DNA of 64,000 bases, taken from the NCBI RefSeq assembly GCF_007746795.1, contig NZ_CP036343.1, positions 7,073,029 through 7,137,028 on the forward strand, written 5' to 3'. Below are positions 29,886 to 38,111 of this stretch, piece by piece. The translations under genes and the position numbers were made by a program. The notes beneath the pieces were generated by a model. It did not search any database. It was not told the DNA's origin and worked only from the letters and a program-made list of their open reading frames with translations. The stretch comes from Gimesia algae. GTDB taxonomy: Bacteria > Planctomycetota > Planctomycetia > Planctomycetales > Planctomycetaceae. Within the stretch, counting starts at the first letter, position 1. Every line of letters begins with the position of its first letter.

Positions 29886-30461
29886 ATGTCATTTGAGTGG
29901 CTCACAGACTGGCTCCCCTTCACGTTTTACTACCTGATGGTGCTGCTGCTGTTTCTGGCGAACCTGACTTCGTGGGTATCAATCCTGTTTCTGGTCCCCG
30001 GTAACTGGATCATGGTATTCCTGTCGGCCCTGTTTTATCTGTTTATGCCGGGCCGGGACGAGCATGGCATTTCGCTGACCGTACTGGTGATTGCCATCGC
30101 GCTGGCCGGACTGGGCGAAGTCGTGGAAGCGCTGGGCAGTTCGGCGGGTGCTGCGAAAAAAGGGGCCAGCCGCCGTGCCATGATACTGGCTCTGCTGGGG
30201 ACGTTCATCGCCAGTGTCATCGGGGCGACCGTCGCGACTCCGCTGCTGCCTCCTTTGGGAACCATCGGCGGTGCAATCTTTGGCGGCGCACTGGGTGCTT
30301 TTGCCGGTGCGTATCTGGGTGAAGTCTGGAAAGGCAATCAGGAAGTCAACCGCATGCACATCAGCACCGCGGCGTTTGTAGGTCGCCTGCTGGGTGTCGT
30401 CGGCAAACTGGCGATCGGCGTTGTCATCCTGGTGATGCTCACAATCGACTCTCTCTTCTAG
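29886..30461 (+). CDS. DUF456 family membrane protein
   Basis: The 191-aa integral membrane protein has about five hydrophobic segments. They are FYYLMVLLLFLANLTSWVSI, LTVLVIAIALAGLGEVVEAL, a glycine-rich pair with RAMILALLGTFIASVIGATV and GTIGGAIFGGALGAFAGAYLGE, and the C-terminal LLGVVGKLAIGVVILVMLTI. The LVPGNWIMV segment and the glycine-zipper repeats are typical of DUF456. The function is unknown. A dispersed repeat copy starts two bases after its stop. Confidence 0.85.
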   Translation: MSFEWLTDWLPFTFYYLMVLLLFLANLTSWVSILFLVPGNWIMVFLSALFYLFMPGRDEHGISLTVLVIAIALAGLGEVVEALGSSAGAAKKGASRRAMILALLGTFIASVIGATVATPLLPPLGTIGGAIFGGALGAFAGAYLGEVWKGNQEVNRMHISTAAFVGRLLGVVGKLAIGVVILVMLTIDSLF

Positions 30462-30462
30462 A

Positions 30463-30554
30463 GCGCATCACATTTCACCATAGCGTCTGACAATTTATTA
30501 TACTCGGTCCAAATGGCCCTGGAGACGCGACAATAAAACTGGACACAGTCTGAG
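30463..30554 (+). repeat. dispersed intergenic repeat, copy 3
   Basis: GCGCATCACATTTCACCATA, ACTCGGTCCAAATGGCCCTG and GGAGACGCGACAATAAAACT align with the copies at 11557, 24438 and 52132. The hairpin arms are partly degraded (GCGTCTGAC on the left). The 3' end GGACACAGTCTGAG matches copy 2. Confidence 0.75.
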
Positions 30555-30580
30555 CAGGTCGCAATTCTGTCTTGTGTGCG

Positions 30581-30622
30581 TAAAAAAAGTGCTCTCCTTC
30601 CAAAAAAAGAGAGCACCCTTTT
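30581..30622 (-). terminator. intrinsic terminator of the DUF1559/lipoprotein operon
   Basis: GTGCTCTC (30589-30596) and GAGAGCAC (30609-30616) form an 8-bp stem, with a minus-strand T7 run after it. The structure also has T-rich flanks on the plus strand, so it may be bidirectional. It lies 46 bp beyond the lipoprotein stop. Confidence 0.85.
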
Positions 30623-30667
30623 AAGCCAGTTCATTGTTCAGGAACTGTCAAACATCTCGAGGTCAAA

Positions 30668-31093
30668 CTACTCGAGATCAAATTTAATTTCGTTGTCGCC
30701 TTCTTTCACGACGGCAGTCAAACCGGATGACTTCTGCATATTGTACTTCGTCGGAATAAATGAGGGCTCCATGGACGCTTCCGGATCTTCCGCAGAAATG
30801 CCTTCCATATCACGTTCGGAAATGATGGTTACTTTATGCGTGCCGGGAAACGCGCCATCGCCTTCTTCATAGGTGGTCAACTGAAAGCTGCCATCGGGTT
30901 GAATCTTACCGTGTGCAATCTGCTCTCCCGAGTCGGGGAAGAACACAACTTCGCCGGTTTCCAGAGGCTTACCTTCATAGGTGACGATACCTTTGACAGG
31001 TGCCGTCGGTTTCTTATCGATCTGCTCACCACAGCCTGTCATGATTGACAGCAGGAGCAAAACCGAACACAGGGATATCATATTTAACTTCAT
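30668..31093 (-). CDS. small secreted lipoprotein with transthyretin-like (carboxypeptidase regulatory) domain
   Basis: The 141-aa protein has a lipoprotein signal (MKLNMISLCSVLLLLSIMTGCGEQ) in which the lipobox MTGC puts the lipid on Cys21. The mature part is a beta-sandwich of the planctomycete carboxypeptidase-regulatory type: PVKGIVTYEGKPLETGEVVFFPDSG, HGKIQPDGSFQLTTYEEGDGAFPGTHKVTI, ending VKEGDNEIKFDLE. Such genes almost always follow a DUF1559 gene, as here (151 bp downstream, same strand). The role is unknown, presumably at the cell surface. Confidence 0.88.
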   Translation of the reverse strand: MKLNMISLCSVLLLLSIMTGCGEQIDKKPTAPVKGIVTYEGKPLETGEVVFFPDSGEQIAHGKIQPDGSFQLTTYEEGDGAFPGTHKVTIISERDMEGISAEDPEASMEPSFIPTKYNMQKSSGLTAVVKEGDNEIKFDLE

Positions 31094-31244
31094 TTTGGAG
31101 CTTTACCAGAGAATAAATTGTGAATGAAAAGACCAGGCACGGCACAGTGAAATCGCCTAAAGTGGTCCCCGTTGATACGGAATTCAAACAGTGAGGAACT
31201 GCCTGTTTCAGACAGTCCCCCTGATTGAATTGGTTGAGTTCGAT

Positions 31245-32177
31245 TTAATATTCGCCGAGGACTTCTCCGGTCGAGCGAGTGGCCAGACCTTTGAGCGTGT
31301 CCAGGTTCATGCTGGCAGACAGAAACTGCACGCGTCCGTCACAGAACAGCAGATGCGCGCCGCCGACATGGGCACTTCTCCAGGAAACACCATACTGACT
31401 GTGTGTGCTGGATCCAATCGGGTACTGAGTGGCCTTGGTATCAATCATCAGGAAGCCATCGCCGCCGGTATTACCACCGTACACATAAGTGGCCCAGGTC
31501 CAGGTCACCATGTCATCAAAGCCGGTGTTGTTGCCCCAGCCATTCAAACCCGAAGAGAGTTCACCCAGCAGGAACGTGTTGGATGTCCCATCGGTAATAT
31601 CTCGCATACGAGTTTTCGATTTGGGATAGAGCACCCCCGAAGTGGTGTAGTTGTGAGTTGACGTGGAAAAACCGGACTGCAGCCCGACATCTACCGAACC
31701 GCCATTTCCCCGATAATGCAGCCCGCCATGTTGGGCGGGAACAGTGGAGTGCGTGGGAGCCGTTGAACCCAGTTCGGAAGACGGGCAGAGAATCACCTGA
31801 ATGGGTGTGGTAAACTCCTGACGCGATCCAATGGAAGCGGAACGCCAGGGAGTGATCTCGTTAATCTCGCCTGTGATGGAAGAGATGCTGTTATAAAGCG
31901 GAGCCTGATCAATGTAAGGCAGAATCCGGGCGACCCAGCCAGTCTGATATCCACCCTTTTGAAAGTAACCGGTGGGCATCATCAGGAAATTATCATGATA
32001 ATTATGGAATGCCAGTCCCAGTTGTTTCAGATTGTTACGGCACTGAGACCGTCGGGCGGCTTCCCTGGCCTGCTGTACTGCAGGCAACAGGAGGGCGATC
32101 AGGATTGCAATAATCGCGATTACCACCAGCAGTTCGATCAGTGTAAAGCCACGTCGCTTCTGTGTGTTTAGATTCAT
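31245..32177 (-). CDS. DUF1559 protein with type IV pilin-like N-terminus
   Basis: The 310-aa protein starts with a prepilin signal. [23 protein letters not shown] gives a G/F processing site with Glu at mature position 5, followed by [28 protein letters not shown], the DUF1559 hallmark. The C-terminal domain holds [13 protein letters not shown] and [11 protein letters not shown], conserved in the family. These pseudopilin-like proteins are found in dozens to hundreds of copies in planctomycete genomes and presumably form surface structures after cleavage by a prepilin peptidase. The lipoprotein gene downstream is probably in the same transcript. Confidence 0.95.
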   Translation of the reverse strand: MNLNTQKRRGFTLIELLVVIAIIAILIALLLPAVQQAREAARRSQCRNNLKQLGLAFHNYHDNFLMMPTGYFQKGGYQTGWVARILPYIDQAPLYNSISSITGEINEITPWRSASIGSRQEFTTPIQVILCPSSELGSTAPTHSTVPAQHGGLHYRGNGGSVDVGLQSGFSTSTHNYTTSGVLYPKSKTRMRDITDGTSNTFLLGELSSGLNGWGNNTGFDDMVTWTWATYVYGGNTGGDGFLMIDTKATQYPIGSSTHSQYGVSWRSAHVGGAHLLFCDGRVQFLSASMNLDTLKGLATRSTGEVLGEY

Positions 32178-32576
32178 GTCACTCTCTCAACTAAATAAAA
32201 CAAATAAAGAAGATCGAAATCTCGATTTCGGTCACCCGACAGGGGCATTGACCAAAACACGGAAATACTCAAATAGAAAACAGACGGTCTCTCTGAATGA
32301 CCGACTTACATAGATATATTAAGTTATTACTACTCATATTATTAAATATTTTTTACAATACAATATTAATATATTGATAAATAAATTATATCTACTGGAC
32401 TTACGTCAAAATATCACATCGCAATAGCTTTATATGTAACAAGATACAGACACGATCCGTTCTTGATGTATTACCAGCACAATCGGACAAAAGGGCCTTA
32501 AGAGCCAGCACCCCACACCACGCATTCAACCCACATTGACATGGCAAATCAAAAGAAAACGGGGATTGAAAACCAT
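32178..32576. other. AT-rich gene-free interval upstream of the DUF1559 gene
   Basis: About 400 bp with very low GC around 32320-32410 (long TATTAAATATTTT-like runs). It probably contains the promoter of the DUF1559 gene, possibly with an UP element or curved DNA. Confidence 0.45.
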
Positions 32577-32831
32577 TCAACCGGCGTCTTTCAGATCAAA
32601 AGAGAACTCACTGGCGTCCTCTTTCACTTCAAGCTCGAGCGGGCTGGACTGGCTGTCGCGAAACTTCGCCGGGATCGCGGGCGAGACTTTCTTTATCGCA
32701 GCTGTCTGCCCTGGCTGGGGAGGGACAGGATCCATTTCAGGAGGCAGGATGGTCACACTGTATTTGCCCCGCGCGACATTCGGGATGCTGACGAAACCTT
32801 CCTCTGTCAGCGCGTCCCTGTTCTTGGATCA
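32577..32831 (-). pseudogene. 3' remnant of a carboxypeptidase-regulatory-like lipoprotein gene
   Basis: A minus-strand frame of ~84 codons reads LTEEGFVSIPNVARGKYSVT and ILPPEMDPVPPQPG, and ends EVKEDASEFSFDLKDAG before a TGA at 32577-32579. This is the typical C-terminal beta-sandwich of the planctomycete lipoproteins related to the gene at 30668. There is no plausible start, and the frame is closed by a TGA upstream at about 32832. I read it as a degenerate or truncated copy. A short dubious frame continues on another phase upstream. Confidence 0.5.
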
Positions 32832-32967
32832 TCATAAATCTGGTCCCCTCACGCGTTGCACTCCCCTTCTCGAGTTGCACTCTCTGAAAGAAATCTGCAA
32901 ACTGAACCAGACGAAAGTCTCCGATACCTGACTTGAAGAACGCTCCCTCAGAGAAGGACCAGTGCGG

Positions 32968-33387
32968 ATGACCGTTGATGATACGATTTCCATGCGATTA
33001 AGACGGGCTTACCTGACGATGCATCGCGCGGCGCAGGCGCACTTTGCTGAATTTGGTGTGACCGTCGATCAATACGTGCTGCTGTCGGTGTTGGCTGATG
33101 CAGAAGGCATCATCCAGACCGAGCTTAGCGAACGCATGTCATCCGATGCCAATACGATCGGTGCCATGTTGAGACTGCTGGAACAGAAACAGCTGGTCCG
33201 CCGCGAAGCCAGCGAAACAGATCGCCGGGCACAACGCGTCTATTTAACAACCATCGGGAAACGGCTGCAGAAAAAACTGGTCAGGCACTCCAGCCAGATC
33301 CATCAGACCCTGGAAGCAGCCCTCACGCCCCGTAAGAAACAGACCCTGATGAAGGGCCTCGAAGAAATCACCCAGGCTCTGCAATAG
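32968..33387 (+). CDS. MarR-family transcriptional regulator
   Basis: The 139-aa winged-helix protein shows VTVDQYVLLSVLADAEGIIQTELSERMSSDANTIGAMLRLLEQKQLVRREASETDRRAQRVYLT, with the recognition helix followed by the family's D-R-R wing motif. Flanking helices (LRRAYLTMHRAAQ and LTPRKKQTLMKGLEEI) form the dimer interface. AAGGA is nine bases before the ATG at 32968; an in-frame GTG lies two codons earlier. The nearest downstream gene is the alpha/beta hydrolase at 33569, a possible target. The ligand is unknown. Confidence 0.9.
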   Translation: MTVDDTISMRLRRAYLTMHRAAQAHFAEFGVTVDQYVLLSVLADAEGIIQTELSERMSSDANTIGAMLRLLEQKQLVRREASETDRRAQRVYLTTIGKRLQKKLVRHSSQIHQTLEAALTPRKKQTLMKGLEEITQALQ

Positions 33388-33568
33388 ACCCAATCAGAGG
33401 CAACTCCTGCAAAATCATTCACAAAAAATGGGAGAAACCGCGAAACTTCCCCCAGCCGACCGGGTTCTATCTGACATAATACGTATACGTGTTATTTCGA
33501 TCGTTTTGTATTCCACGCCTTCAAACGGGCGTCGTAATAAACCAGTCCGAGCACTTCAGGAGACCCGC

Positions 33569-34537
33569 ATGACGCCGCTTTTACTCAGAACCTTGATCGT
33601 GTGCCTGGCATTCACTGTTTGCCTGGGAGAACTGAGCTTCGCACAACGGCCCCGCCCCAACAGGCCATTCCGGGCGAGACAGAATCTGATTGAACACCGT
33701 GACCTGGAATATGCAAACGTCGATGGCTCGTCCCTGCTGCTGGATCTGTATCTGCCCCGCGATGTCAAGAACCCGCCACTGGTGGTCTGGATTCATGGCG
33801 GCGGCTGGCGGAGTGGCAACAAAGGACGGGGCGGCAAGTTTGTGCCGCTGCTGACCGATGCCGGTTACGCCTGTGCCAGCATCAATTACCGCCGCAGCGG
33901 CGAAGCGAAGTTCCCGGCCCAGATCAACGACTGTAAAGCCGCCCTCCGCTGGCTGCGGGCGCATGCGAAGAAATATGGATACGATGCCACACACATCGGC
34001 GTCGGCGGCGCTTCCGCAGGCGGGCACCTGGTCGCGTTACTGGGAACCAGTGGCGGGGTCAAAGATCTGGAAGGCAACGTTGGCAAACACCTCGACCAGT
34101 CCAGTAGAGTACAGGCCGTGTGTGACATGTGGGGGCCGACCGACTTTCTGCAGATGGACAAACATGCGATTCCCGGCTCGCGGCTCAAACACAATGATCC
34201 CCGTTCCCCCGAATCACTGCTGATTGGCGGCCCGATTCTGGAACACAAGGACCGCGTCGCACGGGCCAACCCGATCACCTACATCGACCAACAGGATCCC
34301 CCCTTCCTGATCATCCACGGCTCCAAAGACCCCGCGGTCCCCGTGCATCAAAGCATCATCCTGGAACAGGCGCTTAAGAAAAATAAGGTGCCCGCACAAC
34401 TGCACATCGTCGAAAACGCCGGTCACGGCGGCCCGGAATTCAACGCGCCGAAAATCAACAAGATGATCGTCGAATTCTTCGATCAGCAGTTGAAGCAGCC
34501 CAAAAAAGGACCTGAAAAACGACAGCAGAAAAAATAA
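33569..34537 (+). CDS. secreted alpha/beta hydrolase (esterase-like), second copy
   Basis: The 322-aa protein has a signal peptide (TPLLLRTLIVCLAFTVCLGELSFAQ). Catalytic motifs are the oxyanion loop WIHGGGWRSGNKG, the nucleophile elbow GVGGASAGGH, an acid in IIHGSKDPAVP and His in VENAGHGGPEF. It is built like the hydrolase at 10542-11555 and the two are clearly related. The C-terminus is Lys/Gln-rich. CAGGAG seven bases before the ATG at 33569 makes this start clear, although the frame runs back to 33428. The MarR gene just upstream may control it. Confidence 0.92.
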   Translation: MTPLLLRTLIVCLAFTVCLGELSFAQRPRPNRPFRARQNLIEHRDLEYANVDGSSLLLDLYLPRDVKNPPLVVWIHGGGWRSGNKGRGGKFVPLLTDAGYACASINYRRSGEAKFPAQINDCKAALRWLRAHAKKYGYDATHIGVGGASAGGHLVALLGTSGGVKDLEGNVGKHLDQSSRVQAVCDMWGPTDFLQMDKHAIPGSRLKHNDPRSPESLLIGGPILEHKDRVARANPITYIDQQDPPFLIIHGSKDPAVPVHQSIILEQALKKNKVPAQLHIVENAGHGGPEFNAPKINKMIVEFFDQQLKQPKKGPEKRQQKK

Positions 34538-35110
34538 CGGTCTCGTGGCAGCTGCGGAATGCTCTGGAACCAGGCGGCGGATGCTGTCATACTGACTGCT
34601 GACGATTGAGGCTGTTGTCTCAACTGAACCCATTTCGTCATTTCTCCAAAGGATTTCAGAATGACGTCTGCTCCGGAACCTGACCATACCGTTGATGCCG
34701 CATCCAGTCGGCGGAATTTTCTCACCGCTACCGCCGGCATTGCCGCTGGTCTGTTGCCCGCTACTCTTTCTGCAGAGGAACCCACCATGCCCTCGGTCTC
34801 CACCCGCCCCAAATGTCTATTCTTTGATGTCAACGAAACACTGCTCGACCTGGATGCGATGAAAGAGAGTGTCGCGGCAGCGCTGGGAGGTCGTCCCGAC
34901 CTGCTGCCGCTGTGGTTCACGACGATGCTGCAGTATTCGCTGGTGGCAACCGTCGGCGATCACTACGACGATTTCGGCGTGATCGGCGCTGCCACACTGC
35001 AGATGGTGGCCCGCAATCATGACATCGATCTTTCAGACGACGCGGCAAAGCAGGCGCTCGCACCGATCCGCTCTCTGCCGGCCCATCCCGATGTGAGACC
35101 GGCCCTCGAA

Positions 35111-35143
35111 TGGAGATTGGCGTGCAAAGCGGACCCACTTTGG
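35111..35143 (+). repeat. left terminal inverted repeat of the IS21 element
   Basis: Reads TGGAGATTGGCGTGCAAAGC then GGACCCACTTTGG. It differs from the right end at one position (C for T at base 15). Confidence 0.95.
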
Positions 35144-35226
35144 GGGAGTTATTGGCGCGTAAAATGGACCCATCGTAGCAAGTTCCTGATACTGGAGGCT
35201 TTTGACCTTCAGTTTCGGGGTGAAGG

Positions 35227-36930
35227 ATGCTTACGGTGGACGATTACGGACGTATACGGCGTGCTCATCGCGACGGGATGAGCATCCGGGAAATCGCTCG
35301 GACATTTCATCATTCACGGCGAAAGATCCGCGAAGTATTACACGGTGCAGGGCAACCGCAACAATATTCGCAGCGCCAGACTCAGGCGGCTCCCCGACTG
35401 GGCCCCTTCCATGAGACCATCCGACAGATTCTCGCCGATGATGAATCGCAACCACCCAAACAGCGGCACACAGCACAACGAATCTTTGAGCGACTGCGGG
35501 ACGAGCACGGCTATCTCGGCGGTTACGATGCAGTTTGTCGATTCGTGCGGAAGCACCGAACCAATAAACGTGAAACATTCATCCCGCTTGATCACCAACC
35601 GGGCCAACGGCTGGAAGCCGACTTCGGCAAGATTTATGTCGATTTTCCCGACGGACGACGACGGGTTTCAGTGTTGATTCTGGTCTGGTCGTATTCCAAC
35701 GCCCCCTTTGTGATCGCTCTACCGACGGAACGGACCGAAGCGATTCTGGAAGGCATGGTGCAGGCGTTCGAGTATTTTGATCGCGTTCCCAAAGAAGTCT
35801 GGTGGGACAACCCGAAAACGGTAGCCGACGCGGTGCTCAGCGGGCGGAGTCGCAAAATCAACCAACGTTATGCAGCCCTGGCAAGTCATTATGTCTTTGA
35901 ACCACTGTTCTGCCTGCCGGCCAGCGGGAACGAAAAACCGGTCGTTGAGAATCGCGTGAAGACGTTGCAGCGGAAATGGTCGACTCCGGTTCCCAAGATG
36001 GAAGATTTCGAGGAACTCAACAACTATCTTCGGCAATGCTGCCTCCAGGAACAGCAGCGTCTCAGTAGTGGTAAGACAGAAACCATCGGCACACGATTGG
36101 AACAGGACAAACAAAACGCCGCCGGGTTGCCCAGGCACCGCTTTGATCCGTGCATCCGCCGGGAAGTAAAGGTCAACAAGTATCAGTTCGCCCGGTTTGA
36201 GAACGTGGATTACAGCGTGCCGCGACAGTGTGCGTTTCAGACGGTGAGCGTCAAAGGTTACGTTGACCGTGTGGAAATGGTCTTTAAGGGAACTGTGGTG
36301 GCAACCCATCAAAGAAGCTATGAGAAAGGGTGTCAGATTCTTAACCCGTTGCATTACCTCGCAGCTTTGGGGCGGCGACCGGCTGCGTTAGATCATTCCA
36401 ACGTCTACCGTCAGTGGAAGCTACCGCCGGTGTTTGACGAACTTCGCGAACGGCTGGAAAACCGGCATGGCTTATGTGCGGGAGCAAAACAATATGTACG
36501 AGTGCTACAGCTATTGTCCGCACATCCAGTCCAGCGCGTCCAGAAAACCATCGAACAGTTGCGTGGCCCCGAAGGAGCGGATGCCGACCGGATCATTCGC
36601 CGGGTCAAACGCAGTACCGCGCATGCCCGCAATCAGCCTGATTTCTCTCCGGCAACTCTGAGCAAAGAAGAATTGAGTCGTCCGGAGGTCTTGTCGGTAC
36701 AGGTTCCCTGTCCGAGCCTGAACCATTTTGATTTGTTTCTTTCTACGTCAACACAAGGAGATCATCGTGCCCCCACAAACAATACAGAAGAAAAACGATC
36801 CGAATCTACTGCTGCAGAGCAATCTCAAGCAGTTAAGGTTACCGGCCATGAATGCGGAGTTCGAGAAGTTGGCCCACGAAGCGGCCAACTCAAATCAGAC
36901 GTTCGAGCAATATCTGCTGCAGTTGACTGA
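35227..36930 (+). CDS. istA: IS21-family transposase IstA
   Basis: The 567-aa DDE transposase cuts and joins the element ends. It has an N-terminal helix-turn-helix (DDYGRIRRAHRDGMSIREIARTFHHSRRKIREVL) and an RNase-H-like catalytic core. The three acids are seen in LEADFGKIYVDF, EVWWDNPKTVA and NEKPVVENRVK, in the expected order and spacing. A C-terminal arm follows, with the VDYSVPRQ-type Mu-C-like region near residue 330. It overlaps istB by 164 bases in another frame, more than is usual. The length is normal for the family. Confidence 0.95.
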   Translation: MLTVDDYGRIRRAHRDGMSIREIARTFHHSRRKIREVLHGAGQPQQYSQRQTQAAPRLGPFHETIRQILADDESQPPKQRHTAQRIFERLRDEHGYLGGYDAVCRFVRKHRTNKRETFIPLDHQPGQRLEADFGKIYVDFPDGRRRVSVLILVWSYSNAPFVIALPTERTEAILEGMVQAFEYFDRVPKEVWWDNPKTVADAVLSGRSRKINQRYAALASHYVFEPLFCLPASGNEKPVVENRVKTLQRKWSTPVPKMEDFEELNNYLRQCCLQEQQRLSSGKTETIGTRLEQDKQNAAGLPRHRFDPCIRREVKVNKYQFARFENVDYSVPRQCAFQTVSVKGYVDRVEMVFKGTVVATHQRSYEKGCQILNPLHYLAALGRRPAALDHSNVYRQWKLPPVFDELRERLENRHGLCAGAKQYVRVLQLLSAHPVQRVQKTIEQLRGPEGADADRIIRRVKRSTAHARNQPDFSPATLSKEELSRPEVLSVQVPCPSLNHFDLFLSTSTQGDHRAPTNNTEEKRSESTAAEQSQAVKVTGHECGVREVGPRSGQLKSDVRAISAAVD

Positions 36931-37558
36931 ACTGGAAGTGGCGGCACGGTCCACGAATGCGCTGACCAGCCGGATCAAACAGGCTCAGTTCCCAGTGGAA
37001 AAAGGGCTGGAAGATTACGACTTCGCGGCCATGAAATCAGTCAACAAACAGAAGGTGTTGGAGCTGGCCCGTGGTGAATGGGTCCGGCAACATACCAATC
37101 TCTGTCTGCTTGGTCAGCCGGGAACGGGCAAAACCCATCTGGCGATTGCACTGGGCCTGGCCGCCTGTCGTGAAGGAATCCGAACGAAATTCTTCACCGC
37201 TGCGGCACTCGTCAATCAACTGGAAACCGCGCAACAGCAATACAGTCTGGAGCGTCTCCTGAACAGGCTCGACAAGCTCGATCTGCTGATTGTCGACGAG
37301 CTGGGTTATCTGTCTTTCAGCCGTGCTGGTGCGGAACTACTGTTCCAGGTGTTTGCTGATCGTTATGAAAGACGAAGTCTGCTGATCACCAGCAACCTCG
37401 CCTTCAGCGACTGGGGCCAGATCTTTCAGGGCGAACGGATGACGGCAGCACTTTTGGATCGATTAACGCACCATTGTGAAATATTTGAGATGAATGGTGA
37501 AAGCTATCGGTTCAAAGAGTCGATGAAACAAAAGAAGCCACCTCGCAAAAAAGCCTGA
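36767..37558 (+). CDS. istB: IS21-family ATP-binding helper protein IstB
   Basis: The 263-aa AAA+ ATPase assists IstA in target selection. It has Walker A GQPGTGKTHLA, Walker B LLIVDELGYL and sensor-1 LLITSNLAF. The GTG at 36767 is the better start, with AAGGAG seven bases upstream; a longer frame goes back to 36728 without a ribosome site. It starts inside the 3' end of istA, implying translational coupling. Confidence 0.95.
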   Translation: MPPQTIQKKNDPNLLLQSNLKQLRLPAMNAEFEKLAHEAANSNQTFEQYLLQLTELEVAARSTNALTSRIKQAQFPVEKGLEDYDFAAMKSVNKQKVLELARGEWVRQHTNLCLLGQPGTGKTHLAIALGLAACREGIRTKFFTAAALVNQLETAQQQYSLERLLNRLDKLDLLIVDELGYLSFSRAGAELLFQVFADRYERRSLLITSNLAFSDWGQIFQGERMTAALLDRLTHHCEIFEMNGESYRFKESMKQKKPPRKKA

Positions 37559-37638
37559 GTCGCTTCCACACTTTGGCATACTGACCACCACGTTACCCCA
37601 CGTGGTTAACCCAACCCCAGGTGGGTCCCATTTCCGCG

Positions 37639-37671
37639 CCAAAGTGGGTCCGCTTTACACGCCAATCTCCA
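37639..37671 (-). repeat. right terminal inverted repeat of the IS21 element
   Basis: Its reverse complement equals the left end except for one base. The duplicated target CTCGAA follows at 37672. Confidence 0.95.
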
Positions 37672-38092
37672 CTCGAACAGTTAAAAGAAGCGGGCTACCG
37701 CATGGTGACACTGACCAATTCCTCACAGGCGGGCGTCGATGCGCAAATGAAAAACGCCGGACTGACGGATCTGTTCGAAGACCGCCTGAGTGTGGAAAAC
37801 GTGCAGATGTTCAAACCGCACAGCCACGTTTACAAATGGGCGTCGCGCAAAATGAACGTGCCTCCGGAAGACTGCATGCTGGTCGCCGCCCATGGCTGGG
37901 ACATCGCCGGTGCCCTCTGGGCCGGCTGGCGCGGCGCCTTCGTCGCCCGCCCCGGCGCCCAACTCTACCCCCTGGCAAAGCAACCTGAAATCAACCAGCC
38001 AGATATGAAACAGGTGGCAGCTGAGCTACTGCAATTGGGCGGAGAATGTTGTTCGTAATCCAGAAATGCTAGAAGCATAGCTGTAACTAGAG

Positions 38093-38111
38093 AATCATTT
38101 TTTAAATGATT
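38093..38111 (-). terminator. hairpin overlapping the stop codon of the receiver gene
   Basis: AATCATTT and AAATGATT form a perfect 8-bp stem with a TTT loop, ending at the last codon of the operon. It is AT-rich and has no long T-run, so it is a possible weak transcript end only. Confidence 0.35.

Larger units (their letters stand above)
35111..37671 (+). mobile_element. complete IS21-family insertion sequence (2561 bp)
   Basis: Terminal inverted repeats at 35111-35143 and 37639-37671 match at 32 of 33 positions and start TGGAGATTGG. The 6-bp CTCGAA at 35105-35110 and 37672-37677 is the target duplication. Inside are istA and istB in that order. Subterminal copies of a GGACCCA-containing box lie near both ends (about 35160-35175 and 37620-37633), as IS21 members often have. 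Everything needed for transposition appears intact. Confidence 0.95.
34661..38058 (+). pseudogene. haloacid dehalogenase type II-like hydrolase gene, split by an IS21 element
   Basis: Two halves, 34661-35110 and 37678-38058, join in frame (VRPALE followed by QLKEAGYRMV) when the element and one 6-bp duplication are removed, giving a 276-aa protein. The N-terminus has a Tat signal (SSRRNFLTATAGIAAGLLPA). HAD motifs are present: I FFDVNETLLDL, II LTNSS, III Lys in MFKPHSHVY and IV AAHGWDIAGA. The original product was an exported HAD hydrolase of the L-2-haloacid dehalogenase type. As it stands, the 5' half reads into the element and ends at 35281; the 3' half has no start. Insertion looks recent because neither half has decayed. 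Confidence 0.93.
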
